Positions 24,298-34,559 of a stretch of DNA of 64,000 bases are shown here, one piece after another. A program made the position numbers and the translations under genes. The notes beneath the pieces are model-generated. The model worked only from the letters and a program-made list of their open reading frames with translations, was not told the origin of the DNA and did not search any database. The DNA comes from JBJKSO01 sp046703825 (GTDB lineage Bacteria; Chloroflexota; Dormibacteria; Aeolococcales; Bog-877): assembly GCA_046703825.1 (NCBI GenBank), contig JBJKSO010000105.1, positions 1 through 64,000 of the forward strand, in the 5' to 3' direction. Position 1 is the stretch's first letter; each line of letters begins with the position of its first letter.

Positions 24298-26123
24298 TCA
24301 CTTGACCCGCCAATCCTGTGGGTAGATGTTGAGCATCGGGTCTTGGGGCGCCCAGCCTTTGATGGTGGTCCGGACTGCCGAGACCTGGAGTGGCGGAGTG
24401 GGAGGAAACAACGTGGGGACCAGTTTCACGATCAGATTCTCATAAGCCTTCAGCTGACTGACGCCAGCACCGCCAGCGTAGGAAGCCTCGATCGCTCTGG
24501 TAACTGCGGAGTTCGAGTAGCCGTCTCCGCTGTCGGCCGCCTTAGGCGCGTAGATATCCTCACCAGTTGGGTAGAAGTCTGGCTCGTATAGGAAGCGTGG
24601 TGCGACCAAGAATGCCATCTGCCATGTGCACTTGGCAGAAATAGCGGTCGTACCGGCGCAGGCGGTCTCCTCTCCCAACAACGTAGACAGCGTGCCCGAC
24701 TTTAGGGTAATGTGCACACCCGCCTTTCCAAACTCGATTGAAGCAGTGCGCTCTCGGTCTGCAGCGCCAACATTCCGCTGGAGTACAAGAATTGGAACTG
24801 CAATGGGTCTCCCTCGCCTATCCCCGCACCACACTCATTGGCGCCGGCCCCTGGTCTAACGCAGCTCGAGGTTCCGCCAGGAACAACTCTCCAGCCATGC
24901 TCTTTAAGCACACTTTCAGCCCGTTTCGGATTGTAGGAGTAGAGCCCTTTCCGCTCTAAGCTGGACACAAAGTTGCTCGCGGGCTTCAGCGGGACCGGTC
25001 CATTGGTGATGGTAGCCAAGCCGTCGTAGACGGCCTTAATGAGCTGTGGCTGATCTATCAGCATCTGAAGCGCCTGCCGTACGTAGGGCTGGCTCAGGAT
25101 CGGTCCGCTTTGTGGGTTGAGGTAGTCCAGATCGATATAGGTGAAGGCCCATCCCCACCATGGAACCACGCTGTAGCCGCGCTTCTTCAATACCCCGGCT
25201 TGAGCAGTGTCTTGAGGAGGGATGTAGCCGTAGTCCACGGCACCGGATCGCAACGCATTAAATTCGGCCGTATCCGAAGTGAACGGCTCCAAGATGAACT
25301 TGGAAACGGAGCCACTGACCTTCCCGGAATAGGAATGGTTCCGAGCAAAAACGACATAGCCATTCGAATCGTAGGTCTGTAGTCGCCAGGGCCCGTCGAC
25401 GACGCGCCAGAGTGGGTTCGTGTCGTACGTAGGCAAGTTCTTGGCTTGTCCAATCAAGTAGTTGTAGACGGCCCGAGCGCCCGAAGGGGTGGCGTCATAC
25501 GCACCAGGTGCAGTGCCCGCTTCGCGATCCCACGCCATAGGCATGGGCGTGACCTGGCTCAGCTCGTTGTAGGTGAACCAGTAGGGAGAGAACGAGTGTT
25601 CCAAAGTAAACCGGACCGCATCTCCGGCCACCATCTTGTAGGCTTTGACGTTGTCTGGGAAGGTGCCGGCTGCGTAGGGTCCGAAGTTAGTCTTCTCTTG
25701 TTCCAGCAGATTCATCCAGAAGATCACGTCACGGGCGTCTACAGTCTCGCCGTTCGACCACTTCCAACCCTTCATCCGCACCGTAACCACCGTGTCGCCG
25801 TTCGAGTAGACGGGAGGGTACGCTGCGCTCAGTGACGGGTTAAGCACAGGTTTGCCGTCCTTGCCAAACCAGTACAACGGCAGGTACATGAGATATTGAA
25901 ACTGTTCCTGATTGGTCGAGTCGAAGTAGGCACCACTCATCATTGGAAAGATGTAATTAGGTGGAGAACCTGGCTGCTCGGCGAATGTGACGCTGCTAGC
26001 AGATGTACCCTTGGCTTGAGCAGGAGCCCCTGGCACAAGGACCACGGCTACCATAGCGACGATCCCAGCGATCGCTAGACCCAACTTGCGTCCGAGGCTG
26101 TCCCCGATCGACGCATCCCCCAT
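24298..26123 (-). pseudogene. ABC transporter solute-binding protein, family 5 (peptide/nickel type), single frameshift
   Basis: The gene starts at ATG 26123 behind GGGAGG and encodes a Sec signal peptide ending near AQA-KG, then an SBP family 5 body (LPLYWFGKDGKPVLNPSLSAAYP, VTVRMKGWKWSNGETVDARDVIFWMN, NALRSGAVDYGYIPPQD, QPYVRQALQMLID). The frame breaks at 24725-24727: the first frame gives ...LLQSSLE then runs to a stop, and the next frame continues KAGVHITLKSGTLS to 24298. Adding one A to the AAA run restores a 608-residue protein, so this is a one-base deletion or an assembly error. Codon use is lower-GC than neighbours. No permease or ATPase gene is adjacent. Confidence 0.8.
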
Positions 26124-26454
26124 CAACCTCCCTCCCAATGTCGAGTGTCGTCAATCATAGCTGGCGCTTTGGGCGAGCGCCATACACCGAGAGGTGATCC
26201 AAGCGTGCCTGAGGCGTCCCGGGCGGTCAGGGACCGGGCGGCTGCCGGGGCGCGAGGAATAGAACGGGCCCGATGAGCGGGCGGGTGAGTCGAAGTCAAC
26301 AAATTGGCATATCCGCCTTGCCGGTTGTCCGTTCGGCGCAGTTACCAGGAAACCCCTTAGGTCGCCAACGGGATGGGGCTTCACAGCCGTGGATCGGGGC
26401 CGGTCGGCAGAAGCGGCAGGCCCACCCCAGGCAGGGCCCGAGTCGCAAGTCACC
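26124..26454. other. 331-bp intergenic region upstream of the solute-binding protein
   Basis: Must carry the promoter of the minus-strand solute-binding protein gene. I see GC-rich short inverted segments but no riboswitch, gene or clear operator. Confidence 0.45.
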
Positions 26455-27852
26455 CTAGTCGGACGCCACCGGTAGGGCCACGCGGCTTTTGAAAGGCCGA
26501 GCTGGGCTGGGCACGCTGTCGCGCAAATGCTCCAACCGGTACCACCCGACGAGCGCGGCCGGGGTCAGCCAAAAAACTGGAGAGTAGTAATAGAGGAGTC
26601 CTCGCCAGCTGAGTGCAAAGCAGACGAAGACCGTCGGCACCATGCACCACCTCAGCTGTGGACGCGCCACGGCCAGGGAAGCACAACCGACTATGCCGGC
26701 AGTCAGCAACAAGCCGCATAACTCGCGAGACGCCGCGGTGTTGGGCAGCAGCGGCCCAAGAGACGCGCCCATGGCAAACTCTGGGAGGCTGATGAAACGC
26801 CACAACTCGGCGACCAGGTGGTGATCCCAGAGCAGCCAGGGCACGGTGCCTGCGGCGACGCCTCCGACAAGCCAGGCCACGCGCTGGGAACGATCCCGCT
26901 CACCCAGAAGGATCGCAGCATAGACGGGCGCTGCGATCCAGGTGAGGGGGTTCGAACATACAGCAGCGGCGACTGCCAATGAGCTCACTCGGGGACGGTC
27001 CAGCAGTCCAAAGCCAACCGCCAATAGCAGGTAGCTGATGTCCTCGGGATTCCAGCCAAAGGCAACCAACAACCACCACATCGCCAGGCTCTGCCAGAGG
27101 ACCAGATACAAGCGACCCGGCACCGGACGTCGCCAAAGCACCAGCATCAGCAAGAGGCAGACTGCGGCGACCCAAACATAAACCAACGTCCATCCGCCGT
27201 AGGCCACAGGCACCAGCAAGAGAGTGGCCTCGGGCGGGTATCCGAAAGCCGGGTACCCGCTGTGACTTCCGGTCGACTCGTCCTGTCGAAGAACCGCCCC
27301 CTGTTTTTTGACACTTGGGAGCCGATTGGATCTCGCAAATACGCCACGATGGATCGGAGTGGCCCCGGGAAGATTGAGATTCAGTCGTCGGAAGCACTGA
27401 GGTTCATAGGTCGAGTAGGGATCGGCGCCGTGCAGCACGTCCTGAGCGGCACACAACATGGTCGCCGGTGGATCGTTCTGTGGTGCCCCAGCGCTGAACT
27501 CCAAAATGCTGGCGGCAGACACGATGCCCAGAAGAAGCACCGCGATGAGCGCTGCCGACCGGGGTGAGAGCACCGCGGGTACTCGCTCGCCCCAGGGTTT
27601 CCGACTGAGACTGTTGGCCGTGAGCGCTACGCAGGGTACGGCCAGCAAGGGGCGAGCCCACAGTACGAGACCGAAGTGATTGACCAGCAGCGTGATCGCC
27701 ATCCAGACGAAGAGGGCGAAGATGCCCTGAGCCGTTCGGATGGGTAGGGTGTGGGGCTCGAGCCGGTGGCTGGGGCCGGGAGAACGGGGCGTCCTCCTAA
27801 CCCATCCGGCGAATCGTCGCGGCCTCCTCCATCTCAACTTCCCACGGTGCAT
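26455..27852 (-). CDS. GT87-like (GT-C fold) membrane glycosyltransferase, paralog 2
   Basis: 465 residues from ATG. An Arg-rich N-terminal tail (1-30) precedes about 10-11 membrane helices. The first outer loop has NDPPATMLCAAQDVLHGADPY with Cys134 and Cys153, then YPAFGYPPEATLLLVPVAYGGW. This matches the third paralog block for block and the first more loosely. There is no Shine-Dalgarno; an inverted repeat (GCTAGCC/GGCTAG) sits directly before the ATG. Probable polyprenyl-phospho-sugar-dependent transferase for envelope glycan or glycolipid. Confidence 0.72.
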   Translation of the reverse strand: MHRGKLRWRRPRRFAGWVRRTPRSPGPSHRLEPHTLPIRTAQGIFALFVWMAITLLVNHFGLVLWARPLLAVPCVALTANSLSRKPWGERVPAVLSPRSAALIAVLLLGIVSAASILEFSAGAPQNDPPATMLCAAQDVLHGADPYSTYEPQCFRRLNLNLPGATPIHRGVFARSNRLPSVKKQGAVLRQDESTGSHSGYPAFGYPPEATLLLVPVAYGGWTLVYVWVAAVCLLLMLVLWRRPVPGRLYLVLWQSLAMWWLLVAFGWNPEDISYLLLAVGFGLLDRPRVSSLAVAAAVCSNPLTWIAAPVYAAILLGERDRSQRVAWLVGGVAAGTVPWLLWDHHLVAELWRFISLPEFAMGASLGPLLPNTAASRELCGLLLTAGIVGCASLAVARPQLRWCMVPTVFVCFALSWRGLLYYYSPVFWLTPAALVGWYRLEHLRDSVPSPARPFKSRVALPVASD

Positions 27853-28056
27853 CTAGCCGTCGAGGCTAGCCAATAGCAGCTCAGCAATCGGTTCGGAGCC
27901 GGTCACGACGTTGTCAGCGAGTTGACGTTTGTGTAACAGGTCGATCGGCACCCCAGAGTACGAGCGCCTTTTGCGAAATAGTCGGCTGGCAGTGACAGTC
28001 GGTGCGCGGGGCGGAGCCTCGCCCCTTTCAAGGTCTACGGTCGCGGTGGGGCGGGC

Positions 28057-29472
28057 GTGACGTTTGGCGCGATCGCTCGCACTTCCCGGAACGTGCTGTC
28101 GCGCCTTCAACCATGGCATCCGCCCAGCGCTTCGGCTGACGCCCTGGGATTGCTCCTGCTGACGGTCATCGCGTGGGATCTGCTGCTGACGTTGGACGCG
28201 CACCTCACGGCGGCCACCTCAGGCTTCTTGCATGTGGTGACCTTCGCGGCCTATCCGCTCCTCGTCGCTCTCTGCATCGTCTGTGTCGCCGATCCACCGT
28301 TGACCTTTGTGAGCCGTCTCCCATTCCGACGAGTCCTCTCGGTGGCCCCACTGGTGGTTTTGATTGGGCTTGCATGCCTCGTGGTCCAGGTGCCATCTGC
28401 CGTCAGCAGCTCGAATCGAATCCAGGATGATGTGACGCCATCCATACTCTGCGCCGCTCAGGACGTGATGCGCGGGAAAGATCCCTATCTAACGCCGGAG
28501 CTCAGTTGCCTCAATCGCCTACACGTCACGCCCGTGGTGGGAACTCCCCTGATGCGCGGTCCTCTGGCGCACCAGAGAACGTATCCCACACATAGGCGTA
28601 TCCTGCAAGTGGCCGCGGCCTCCGAGCACAAAAGCTTTAAGAGTCCGGCATTCCCCGTGTTCGGCTATCCGCCGATGAGCTTTATCTGGATGCTGCCGGT
28701 CGCGCTACTGGGACATGGTGCCTGGGTGGCCTGGACGCTGCTCGGAGGCGCCATTTGGCTGGCGGCCGTGGCCAGGGGCTCACGCGCTTTGTGGCCGGCG
28801 GCGGTGCTGCTGATGATCTTGCAGTTCGGTGCAGGGTCGGTGCTGGCCGCGGCAACCCAGGGTGATGGGGAGTTCTTTGGTTTCGCGTGCGCCAGCCTGG
28901 CGATCTTGTTCATGGACCGCGCCCGCACGTCATCAGTGCTGATGGCTCTGGCCGTGCTCACCAACCCGTTGCTGCTGTTGGTCGCGGCTGGCTACGGGGC
29001 AATGGCCAGGCACTTTGGCGGGGCGTCGAGGCGGCTCGCTGTCTTCTTGGCCACATGCCTTCTCATCGGGCTCCCGTGGATCGTCGTGGAACGCAATGCC
29101 CTAGCGTCGATGGTGGGCCTGGTCACCCAGCCCACCTTCGCCTTCGGGTTGGGCCTGGTGCAGGCGTTCGGCAGCTCGCCCGACCCCACTTGGGTGAAGC
29201 CCCTGCTCGACAGCCTCGTTGTTGCAGCGATGCTGGCGGTGCTCACCCTCAGCTGGAGGTCGGCCCGATGGTCAGCTCTGGCCGTTGTGCTGGCACCAGC
29301 GCTCATGTGGTTGAGCTGGAAGAGCGATGCCAACTACCTGGCCCAGGTCTTCCCCTTGGCGGTAGCGGCGACAGTCGCCGTGTACCGGCTGCGCGATAGC
29401 ACCACCTCGCCGGCCAATGAGCCGGCTCCGGCGCGGCCGGGAGCGGGCCTCGAAGGCTTGGCAGCCACCTGA
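28057..29472 (+). CDS. GT87-like (GT-C fold) membrane glycosyltransferase, paralog 3
   Basis: 471 residues from GTG. About 11 membrane helices. First outer loop QDDVTPSILCAAQDVMRGKDPY with Cys132 and Cys151, then FPVFGYPPMSFIWMLPVALLG. It is divergent from paralog 2 with a 204-bp shared upstream region. Closest relative in the window is paralog 2, suggesting inverted duplication. The C-terminus is a short Pro/Ala-rich cytoplasmic tail. Confidence 0.74.
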   Translation: MTFGAIARTSRNVLSRLQPWHPPSASADALGLLLLTVIAWDLLLTLDAHLTAATSGFLHVVTFAAYPLLVALCIVCVADPPLTFVSRLPFRRVLSVAPLVVLIGLACLVVQVPSAVSSSNRIQDDVTPSILCAAQDVMRGKDPYLTPELSCLNRLHVTPVVGTPLMRGPLAHQRTYPTHRRILQVAAASEHKSFKSPAFPVFGYPPMSFIWMLPVALLGHGAWVAWTLLGGAIWLAAVARGSRALWPAAVLLMILQFGAGSVLAAATQGDGEFFGFACASLAILFMDRARTSSVLMALAVLTNPLLLLVAAGYGAMARHFGGASRRLAVFLATCLLIGLPWIVVERNALASMVGLVTQPTFAFGLGLVQAFGSSPDPTWVKPLLDSLVVAAMLAVLTLSWRSARWSALAVVLAPALMWLSWKSDANYLAQVFPLAVAATVAVYRLRDSTTSPANEPAPARPGAGLEGLAAT

Positions 29473-29515
29473 GCTGGGCATCTCGGCGGTGGGCGGCCGC
29501 GCCGCCTGAGGACAC

Positions 29516-32356
29516 CTAGACCGCTAGCGGGGCCGAGTTGATCGCGCTGGCTTCTGTGCCGGTGACTTCGCCGGTGGCCGCGTCGGTGGCGTTCTGAGCC
29601 CCTTCCGACAGGAGGAGCAGCTCCATCTCCATCGGGTGCAGGGGCTCTGCGAAGAAGAACCCCTGGAGTCGGGACTCGGAGCTCAGGCTTTCGATGATGG
29701 CCACCTCGGCCTCGGTCTCCACGCCCTCAGCCACCACCTCCATCGAGAGCGCGCGGCCCAAGTCGACCACGCTGCGCACCACGGCCGCGCCCGCCTGGCT
29801 CTTCGACATGCCCGAGATGAAGGCCCGATCGATCTTGATCTGGTCGACCGGCAGCCCCTGCACTTGCGCCAGCGACGACTGGCCGGTGCCGAAGTCGTCG
29901 ATCGAGATCTTGACCCCCAACTTGCGCAGCGCCACCAACCGCGCCCTCACCTTCTCGATGTTGCTGATGATCATGCTCTCGGTCACCTCCAGCACCAGCT
30001 GTGAAGGCGGGACCCCGAACTCACTCAGGGCATCCTCGACATCCTGCTTGAGCCCGTCGAGAAGCTGGAAGGCTGAGACGTTCACCGAGATGGCGAAGTC
30101 GGCGGGCAGCACGCCCCGCGAACGCCAGTCGCTGAGTTGCCGGCAGGCCTCGCGCAGGACCCAGCGCCCGATCTCGACAATCTGACCGGTGGACTCGGCC
30201 ACCGGGATGAAGTCCTGGGGCGAGATGGGGCCACGCTCGGGGTCATCCCAGCGCAGCAGCGCTTCGGCTCCCTGGATGCGGTGGCGCACCGCGCTCAGCA
30301 GGGGCTGATAGGCGAGGCGGAACTCGCCGTTGCGCAGCGCGTGGCGCAGCCCCATCTCCAGCCGCAGGCGCTCGACCGCCTGCTCGTGAAGCTCCTTGCG
30401 GAAGACGACGTACCGGTTTTTTCCCTCGCGCTTGGCGGCGTAGAGGGCGATGTCGGCGTCGCGCAGCAGTACGGCTGGGTCGCTCTCGCGCGCGGCCGGG
30501 ATGACGATCCCCAGGCTGGCGCTGACGGTCACCTCGGCGCGGTCGGGAAGTGAGAGAGGCGTCGAGAGCGCGCCCAGGATGCGCTCAGCGACCATCCCGG
30601 CGCCGGCGGCGCCGGCCACGTCGTCGACCAGGATCGCGAACTCGTCTCCTCCCAGACGGGCGAAGGTGTCGGTGGGCCGGAGCGCGTCTTCCACCCGCTG
30701 GGCCACCTGGAGCAGGGTTGCGTCGCCGGCGCCATGGCCGAGACTGTCGTTGATGTCCTTGAAGTCGTCCAGGTCGAGTGAGAGGAGTGCGACCTGGTGA
30801 CCCTTGCGGCGCCGGCCGCGCAGGGCCTGCAGGATCCGGTCGGTGAGCAGCACCCGGTTGGCGAGTCCGGTCAGTGGGTCGTGCAGGGCCTGGTGGCGCA
30901 GCTGCTCCTCCAGCTGCTTGCGCTCGGTGACGTCGTGCGCGGTCAGCACCACCGCCCGCACGTCGGGGTCGTCGACGAGGTTGCTGGCCAGCACCTCCAG
31001 GTGGCGCCAGCTGCCGTCCCGGTCCTTGAGACGGCATTCCACCTTGCGGCTGGACCACGGGGCGTCGATGGCACGCCTGACCGATTCCTCGAAATCGGCC
31101 ACGTCGTCGGGATGCATCACCGGCGCCAGGTCGAGCCGCTCACCCTCCCTGAGGCCATCGCCCAAGAAGGGCTCGACCGAGGGGCTGCAGTAGGTGACCG
31201 ACTCGTCTTTGTCCAGGGCCAAGATCAGATCCGACGAATTGAGCACCAGCGACCGGAAGCGGGCCTCCCTCCGCGCCAGGCTCTCGGCCAGCGTCACCCG
31301 CAGCAGGGCCAAGGAGCACTCGTCCGCCAGCACCCGGAAGGCGCCCAGCAGGTCGTCGGAGCACGGCTGCCCGGTGCTGATCGCCAGGACCCCGAACGAC
31401 TCGCGCTCCACCGCCAGCTGCAGGAGCTGCAGGTGCTGGCCCGCTCCGTCGGGTAGGAGCGAGGACGCCACCCGGACGGTCAAGTCCTGGTCCTCATTGA
31501 GCGGGGAGCCCTCCACCAGCGCCTTGAGCACCCCCGGCTGCAGGTCCCGCTCCGCCAGGGTGCGCCGGCGCACCAGATCGACTCCCAGCGGCGAGGGGGC
31601 GAAGACCAGCAGGCCGGCGCCATGGGGAACTCCGAGCGCGACGGCGACGGCTCCGCCGCTGGGGGCCGCGACCGCCTGCACCGCCCGGCGCACCGTCCGG
31701 TAAACAGCTTCCGCGCTCTCGGCGGCCAGCAGGTCGGTGCTGGACAGCCGCAGCATGCGTTCCCGCAGCATTGCTTCCCGGTGGTTGTCGATGGTGTGGC
31801 GCAAGATCTGCGCCGCCACCACTATCACCACCACCGCCACCGCACCGGGGAGCAGGTGCTGCAGCTCGGGGCCACCCGAGGCGCCGACGTCCTCCAGAAG
31901 GCTCGCGGCGGTGGTACCGCCGACCAATCCCCCCGCCAAAGCAGCGGCGATCCAGCGGCCACCGTAGAAGGTGCGGAAGCAAAGGCCAGCGTAGAGGACC
32001 GCCAGGGCGTCCGCGGGCGTGGGCGCCCCCAGCGACACCAGCACCATCGCCACCAGCGAGAGGAGGTCGCCCCACCAGTGGAACTCGTCCCGCCAGTAGC
32101 CGCGGCTCCACCAGAGGGTCAGCCAGATCACGCCTGCCAGCGCCGCCTCGCGCAAGGGGGTGGGGCGGCCGGATCCCAGCAGGACCAACGGCACACCCAG
32201 CATGAGGTCGACCAGGGTGGCGATGAGCAGGATGTGCTGGACCTTGGCCTGAAGGGTCTGCCCCGGTCGCAGCCAGGTCCTTACCGGGTCAACCCCTCCC
32301 ACCACACCGTCCCGCACAGGCCCAACCTCGTGAAGCCGCTGGTGAGGGGCCGACAC
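29516..32356 (-). CDS. Membrane GGDEF-EAL protein with GAF and PAS domains
   Basis: 946 residues, GTG start. Five or so N-terminal membrane helices (about 35-190), a GAF-like domain (about 210-370), a PAS domain (about 385-500, ending DVTERKQLEEQLRHQALHDPLTGLANR), a GGDEF domain and an EAL domain. The cyclase motif is intact (RLGGDEFAI), with an RxxD inhibitory site five residues before it (RPTD). EAL is also intact (EALLRW, SIDDFGTGQSSL, EVVAEGVET). It can in principle both make and degrade cyclic di-GMP, controlled by the sensory modules. Monocistronic. Confidence 0.93.
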   Translation of the reverse strand: MSAPHQRLHEVGPVRDGVVGGVDPVRTWLRPGQTLQAKVQHILLIATLVDLMLGVPLVLLGSGRPTPLREAALAGVIWLTLWWSRGYWRDEFHWWGDLLSLVAMVLVSLGAPTPADALAVLYAGLCFRTFYGGRWIAAALAGGLVGGTTAASLLEDVGASGGPELQHLLPGAVAVVVIVVAAQILRHTIDNHREAMLRERMLRLSSTDLLAAESAEAVYRTVRRAVQAVAAPSGGAVAVALGVPHGAGLLVFAPSPLGVDLVRRRTLAERDLQPGVLKALVEGSPLNEDQDLTVRVASSLLPDGAGQHLQLLQLAVERESFGVLAISTGQPCSDDLLGAFRVLADECSLALLRVTLAESLARREARFRSLVLNSSDLILALDKDESVTYCSPSVEPFLGDGLREGERLDLAPVMHPDDVADFEESVRRAIDAPWSSRKVECRLKDRDGSWRHLEVLASNLVDDPDVRAVVLTAHDVTERKQLEEQLRHQALHDPLTGLANRVLLTDRILQALRGRRRKGHQVALLSLDLDDFKDINDSLGHGAGDATLLQVAQRVEDALRPTDTFARLGGDEFAILVDDVAGAAGAGMVAERILGALSTPLSLPDRAEVTVSASLGIVIPAARESDPAVLLRDADIALYAAKREGKNRYVVFRKELHEQAVERLRLEMGLRHALRNGEFRLAYQPLLSAVRHRIQGAEALLRWDDPERGPISPQDFIPVAESTGQIVEIGRWVLREACRQLSDWRSRGVLPADFAISVNVSAFQLLDGLKQDVEDALSEFGVPPSQLVLEVTESMIISNIEKVRARLVALRKLGVKISIDDFGTGQSSLAQVQGLPVDQIKIDRAFISGMSKSQAGAAVVRSVVDLGRALSMEVVAEGVETEAEVAIIESLSSESRLQGFFFAEPLHPMEMELLLLSEGAQNATDAATGEVTGTEASAINSAPLAV

Positions 32357-32484
32357 CGATAATGGGCCGGCCGACTCCAGCGACTTTGGCCGTTGAGCGA
32401 CTGAAGGCGGGTAACGCAGCCGTGACGGCTGTTAAAGGACCGTTGCCAAAGATCGCTAGAAGGCCAGCCGCGCCGCCGGCACCG

Positions 32485-33456
32485 CTACCAGGCGTACGCC
32501 TCGGGCGCGTGCCCACCGGGCCCTGGAAACAGCTGATCCAGACGCTCCCGGTCCTCACGGCCGAGCCCGATCTCCGGTGCTCGCAGCGCCGAGGTGAGCT
32601 GGTCCGTCGTCCGGGGGCCGATGATCGGCGCCACCACCCCAGGCTGGTGCAGCAGCCAGGCCAGGGCGATGTTGGCCGCGTCCTCGCCGCGGTCCCGGCA
32701 GTAGGCCTCGTACGCCTCCAAAGATGCGCGGCGCTCGTCGACGCGCCTCTCGAGCTCGGGCGAGCTGCGCCGACCTTGGTCGCGCTTCTCCAGTGCCCCA
32801 GCCAGGATTCCCCCAGCGAGCGGGCTCCAAGGGATAACCCCCACCCCGTACTCGCGGCAGGCCGGCAGCACCTCCAACTCCACCTCCCGGCTCATGAGGT
32901 TGTAGAGGGACTGCTCGCTGATCAGCCCCAGCCGATGGCGCCGGTGGGCCTGCTCCTGCGCGCGGGCGATGTGCCACCCGGCGAAGTTGGAGGACCCGAA
33001 GTAGAGCACCTTGCCCTGGAGCCGCAGGGTCTCGAAGGCTTCCCAGATCTCGTCCCAGGGAGTGTTCCGATCGATGTGGTGCATCTGGTAGAGGTCAAGA
33101 TGGTCAGTCTGCAAACGCCGCAGCGAGGCCTCGCAGGCGCTGCGAATGTTGCGGGCTGAGAGGAAGGTGTCGTTGGGCCAGTCGCTGGTGGAGCCGTAGA
33201 CCTTGGTCGCGATCACCACCTTCTCGCGCCGCCCTCCGCCCTTGGCGAACCAGCGCCCGACGATCTCCTCGGTGAGCCCCATCCGGACCTGGCGGCCGTA
33301 GACGTTGGCGGTGTCAAAGAAGTTGATGCCCGCCTCCAAGGCCCGGTCCATGATCCGGTCGGCCTCCTCCTCCGAGGTCAAGGGTCCGAAGTTCATCGTC
33401 CCCAGGCAAAGCCGGCTGACCTCGACACCTGCGCGTCCGAGATGCACGTATTCCAA
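32485..33456 (-). CDS. Aldo/keto reductase (AKR superfamily)
   Basis: 323 residues. The N-terminal MEYVHLGRAGVEVSRLCLGTMNFG and the barrel residues match AKRs: Asp/Tyr (NFFDTANVYGR), catalytic Lys (VVIATKVYG) and His (YQMHHID). The cofactor region near the C-terminus has PIIGPRTTDQL. An NADPH-dependent carbonyl reductase of broad specificity is expected. A second AKR lies 1.5 kb downstream in the same orientation. Confidence 0.92.
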   Translation of the reverse strand: MEYVHLGRAGVEVSRLCLGTMNFGPLTSEEEADRIMDRALEAGINFFDTANVYGRQVRMGLTEEIVGRWFAKGGGRREKVVIATKVYGSTSDWPNDTFLSARNIRSACEASLRRLQTDHLDLYQMHHIDRNTPWDEIWEAFETLRLQGKVLYFGSSNFAGWHIARAQEQAHRRHRLGLISEQSLYNLMSREVELEVLPACREYGVGVIPWSPLAGGILAGALEKRDQGRRSSPELERRVDERRASLEAYEAYCRDRGEDAANIALAWLLHQPGVVAPIIGPRTTDQLTSALRAPEIGLGREDRERLDQLFPGPGGHAPEAYAW

Positions 33457-33649
33457 GGGCTGCTGCCTCCTGAGATTGCCTTTGTTGCTCCGGTCGCCGC
33501 TTGCCGACCGCCGGCGCCGGCGAACTCAGATTCCGGTACTTAGTGCGAGAGGCGCTCCGGCGCAGGTCGCGCCTGAGCCGGCCCCGACCGGTCCCCAGCT
33601 TAGGCGGCCGCGGCCCAGGGCGCAGCGCGCAAAGCCGGTTCCGCCCCGG

Positions 33650-34513
33650 TCAGCTGAGCGGCAGCATCGGCGTCTCCTCCTGCGGGGAGGTACGTGCCTG
33701 CGGCAGCTCCAGCAGCTCGGCCATCTGCGCAGCGTTGACCACAGCGTAGTTCGAGCGGTTGTTGTTGAACAGAAGCTGCACCTCCTCCGCCTGCTCGGCG
33801 AGCTCCCTGACCCGCTCTCGCCAGCCCTCCAGCTCCTCCTTGCGGTAGAGGTAGTTGAACCGCTCCCCGGACGTCTTCCCGGACGTGTACCAGGTCTTGT
33901 GGTTGCGGCCGTGAAAGCGGACCACCGACAGGCGGCGATCACTCACCGCCAGTAGCGGCGGAAAGCTCCCCGAGCCCAGCTGGGGCTCGTCGACGATGCA
34001 GAAGGAGATCTGGGATTCCTGCAGCAGGTCCAGCAACTGATCCCAGCGCTGCTCGGCGGCCCAGCCCCGGTTGCGCATCTCCACCACCAAGAGATCGTCG
34101 GGATGCCGCTCGCGCAGCCGGGAGACCCGGTCGAGATTCAGTGGGGAGCTGGAGAACCAGGCGGGGAACTGGTAGTGGACGGCCCGCAGCTTTCCGCTGG
34201 CGCGCAAGGGCTTGAGGCACTCGAGGAACTGAGTCTCCTCGTCCGCGGTCGGCTCGCGCGGCTGGCCGCCCTCGCGTTCGTGGTAGGTCAGCGACCTGAA
34301 GGCCTTGATGTTGAACTCGAAGTCGGCGGGCGTGATCGAGGCCCAGGCCTGGGTGCGGTCGGGCGTGGGGATGGCGTAGTAGCTGCTGTCGATCTCCACC
34401 AGCGGGAAGAACCGCGCGTAGTAGGCGAGCCGCTGCCTCTGTGGCAGGCCCGGAGGATAGAACGGCTTATGGTCGTTCCAATTGCAGGTGCCCACCACAA
34501 CCCGGCCCGGCAT
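33650..34513 (-). CDS. DUF72 family protein
   Basis: 287 residues from the ATG at 34513; a longer frame exists but MPGRVVVGTCNWNDHKPFYP is the usual N-terminus. Family blocks: YARFFPLVEIDSSYYAIP, FEFNIKAFRSLTYHE, GKLRAVHYQFPAWF, VEMRNRGW, RLSVVRFHGRN and the C-terminal LFNNNRSNYAVVNAAQMAELL. TIM-barrel-like fold of unknown biochemical role. It diverges from the PPOX gene with 46 bases between start codons. Confidence 0.9.
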   Translation of the reverse strand: MPGRVVVGTCNWNDHKPFYPPGLPQRQRLAYYARFFPLVEIDSSYYAIPTPDRTQAWASITPADFEFNIKAFRSLTYHEREGGQPREPTADEETQFLECLKPLRASGKLRAVHYQFPAWFSSSPLNLDRVSRLRERHPDDLLVVEMRNRGWAAEQRWDQLLDLLQESQISFCIVDEPQLGSGSFPPLLAVSDRRLSVVRFHGRNHKTWYTSGKTSGERFNYLYRKEELEGWRERVRELAEQAEEVQLLFNNNRSNYAVVNAAQMAELLELPQARTSPQEETPMLPLS

Positions 34514-34559
34514 GGGCCGATGTTGGCAGGTCCGCCCACCACAGGAGGTACAGCAGAGC

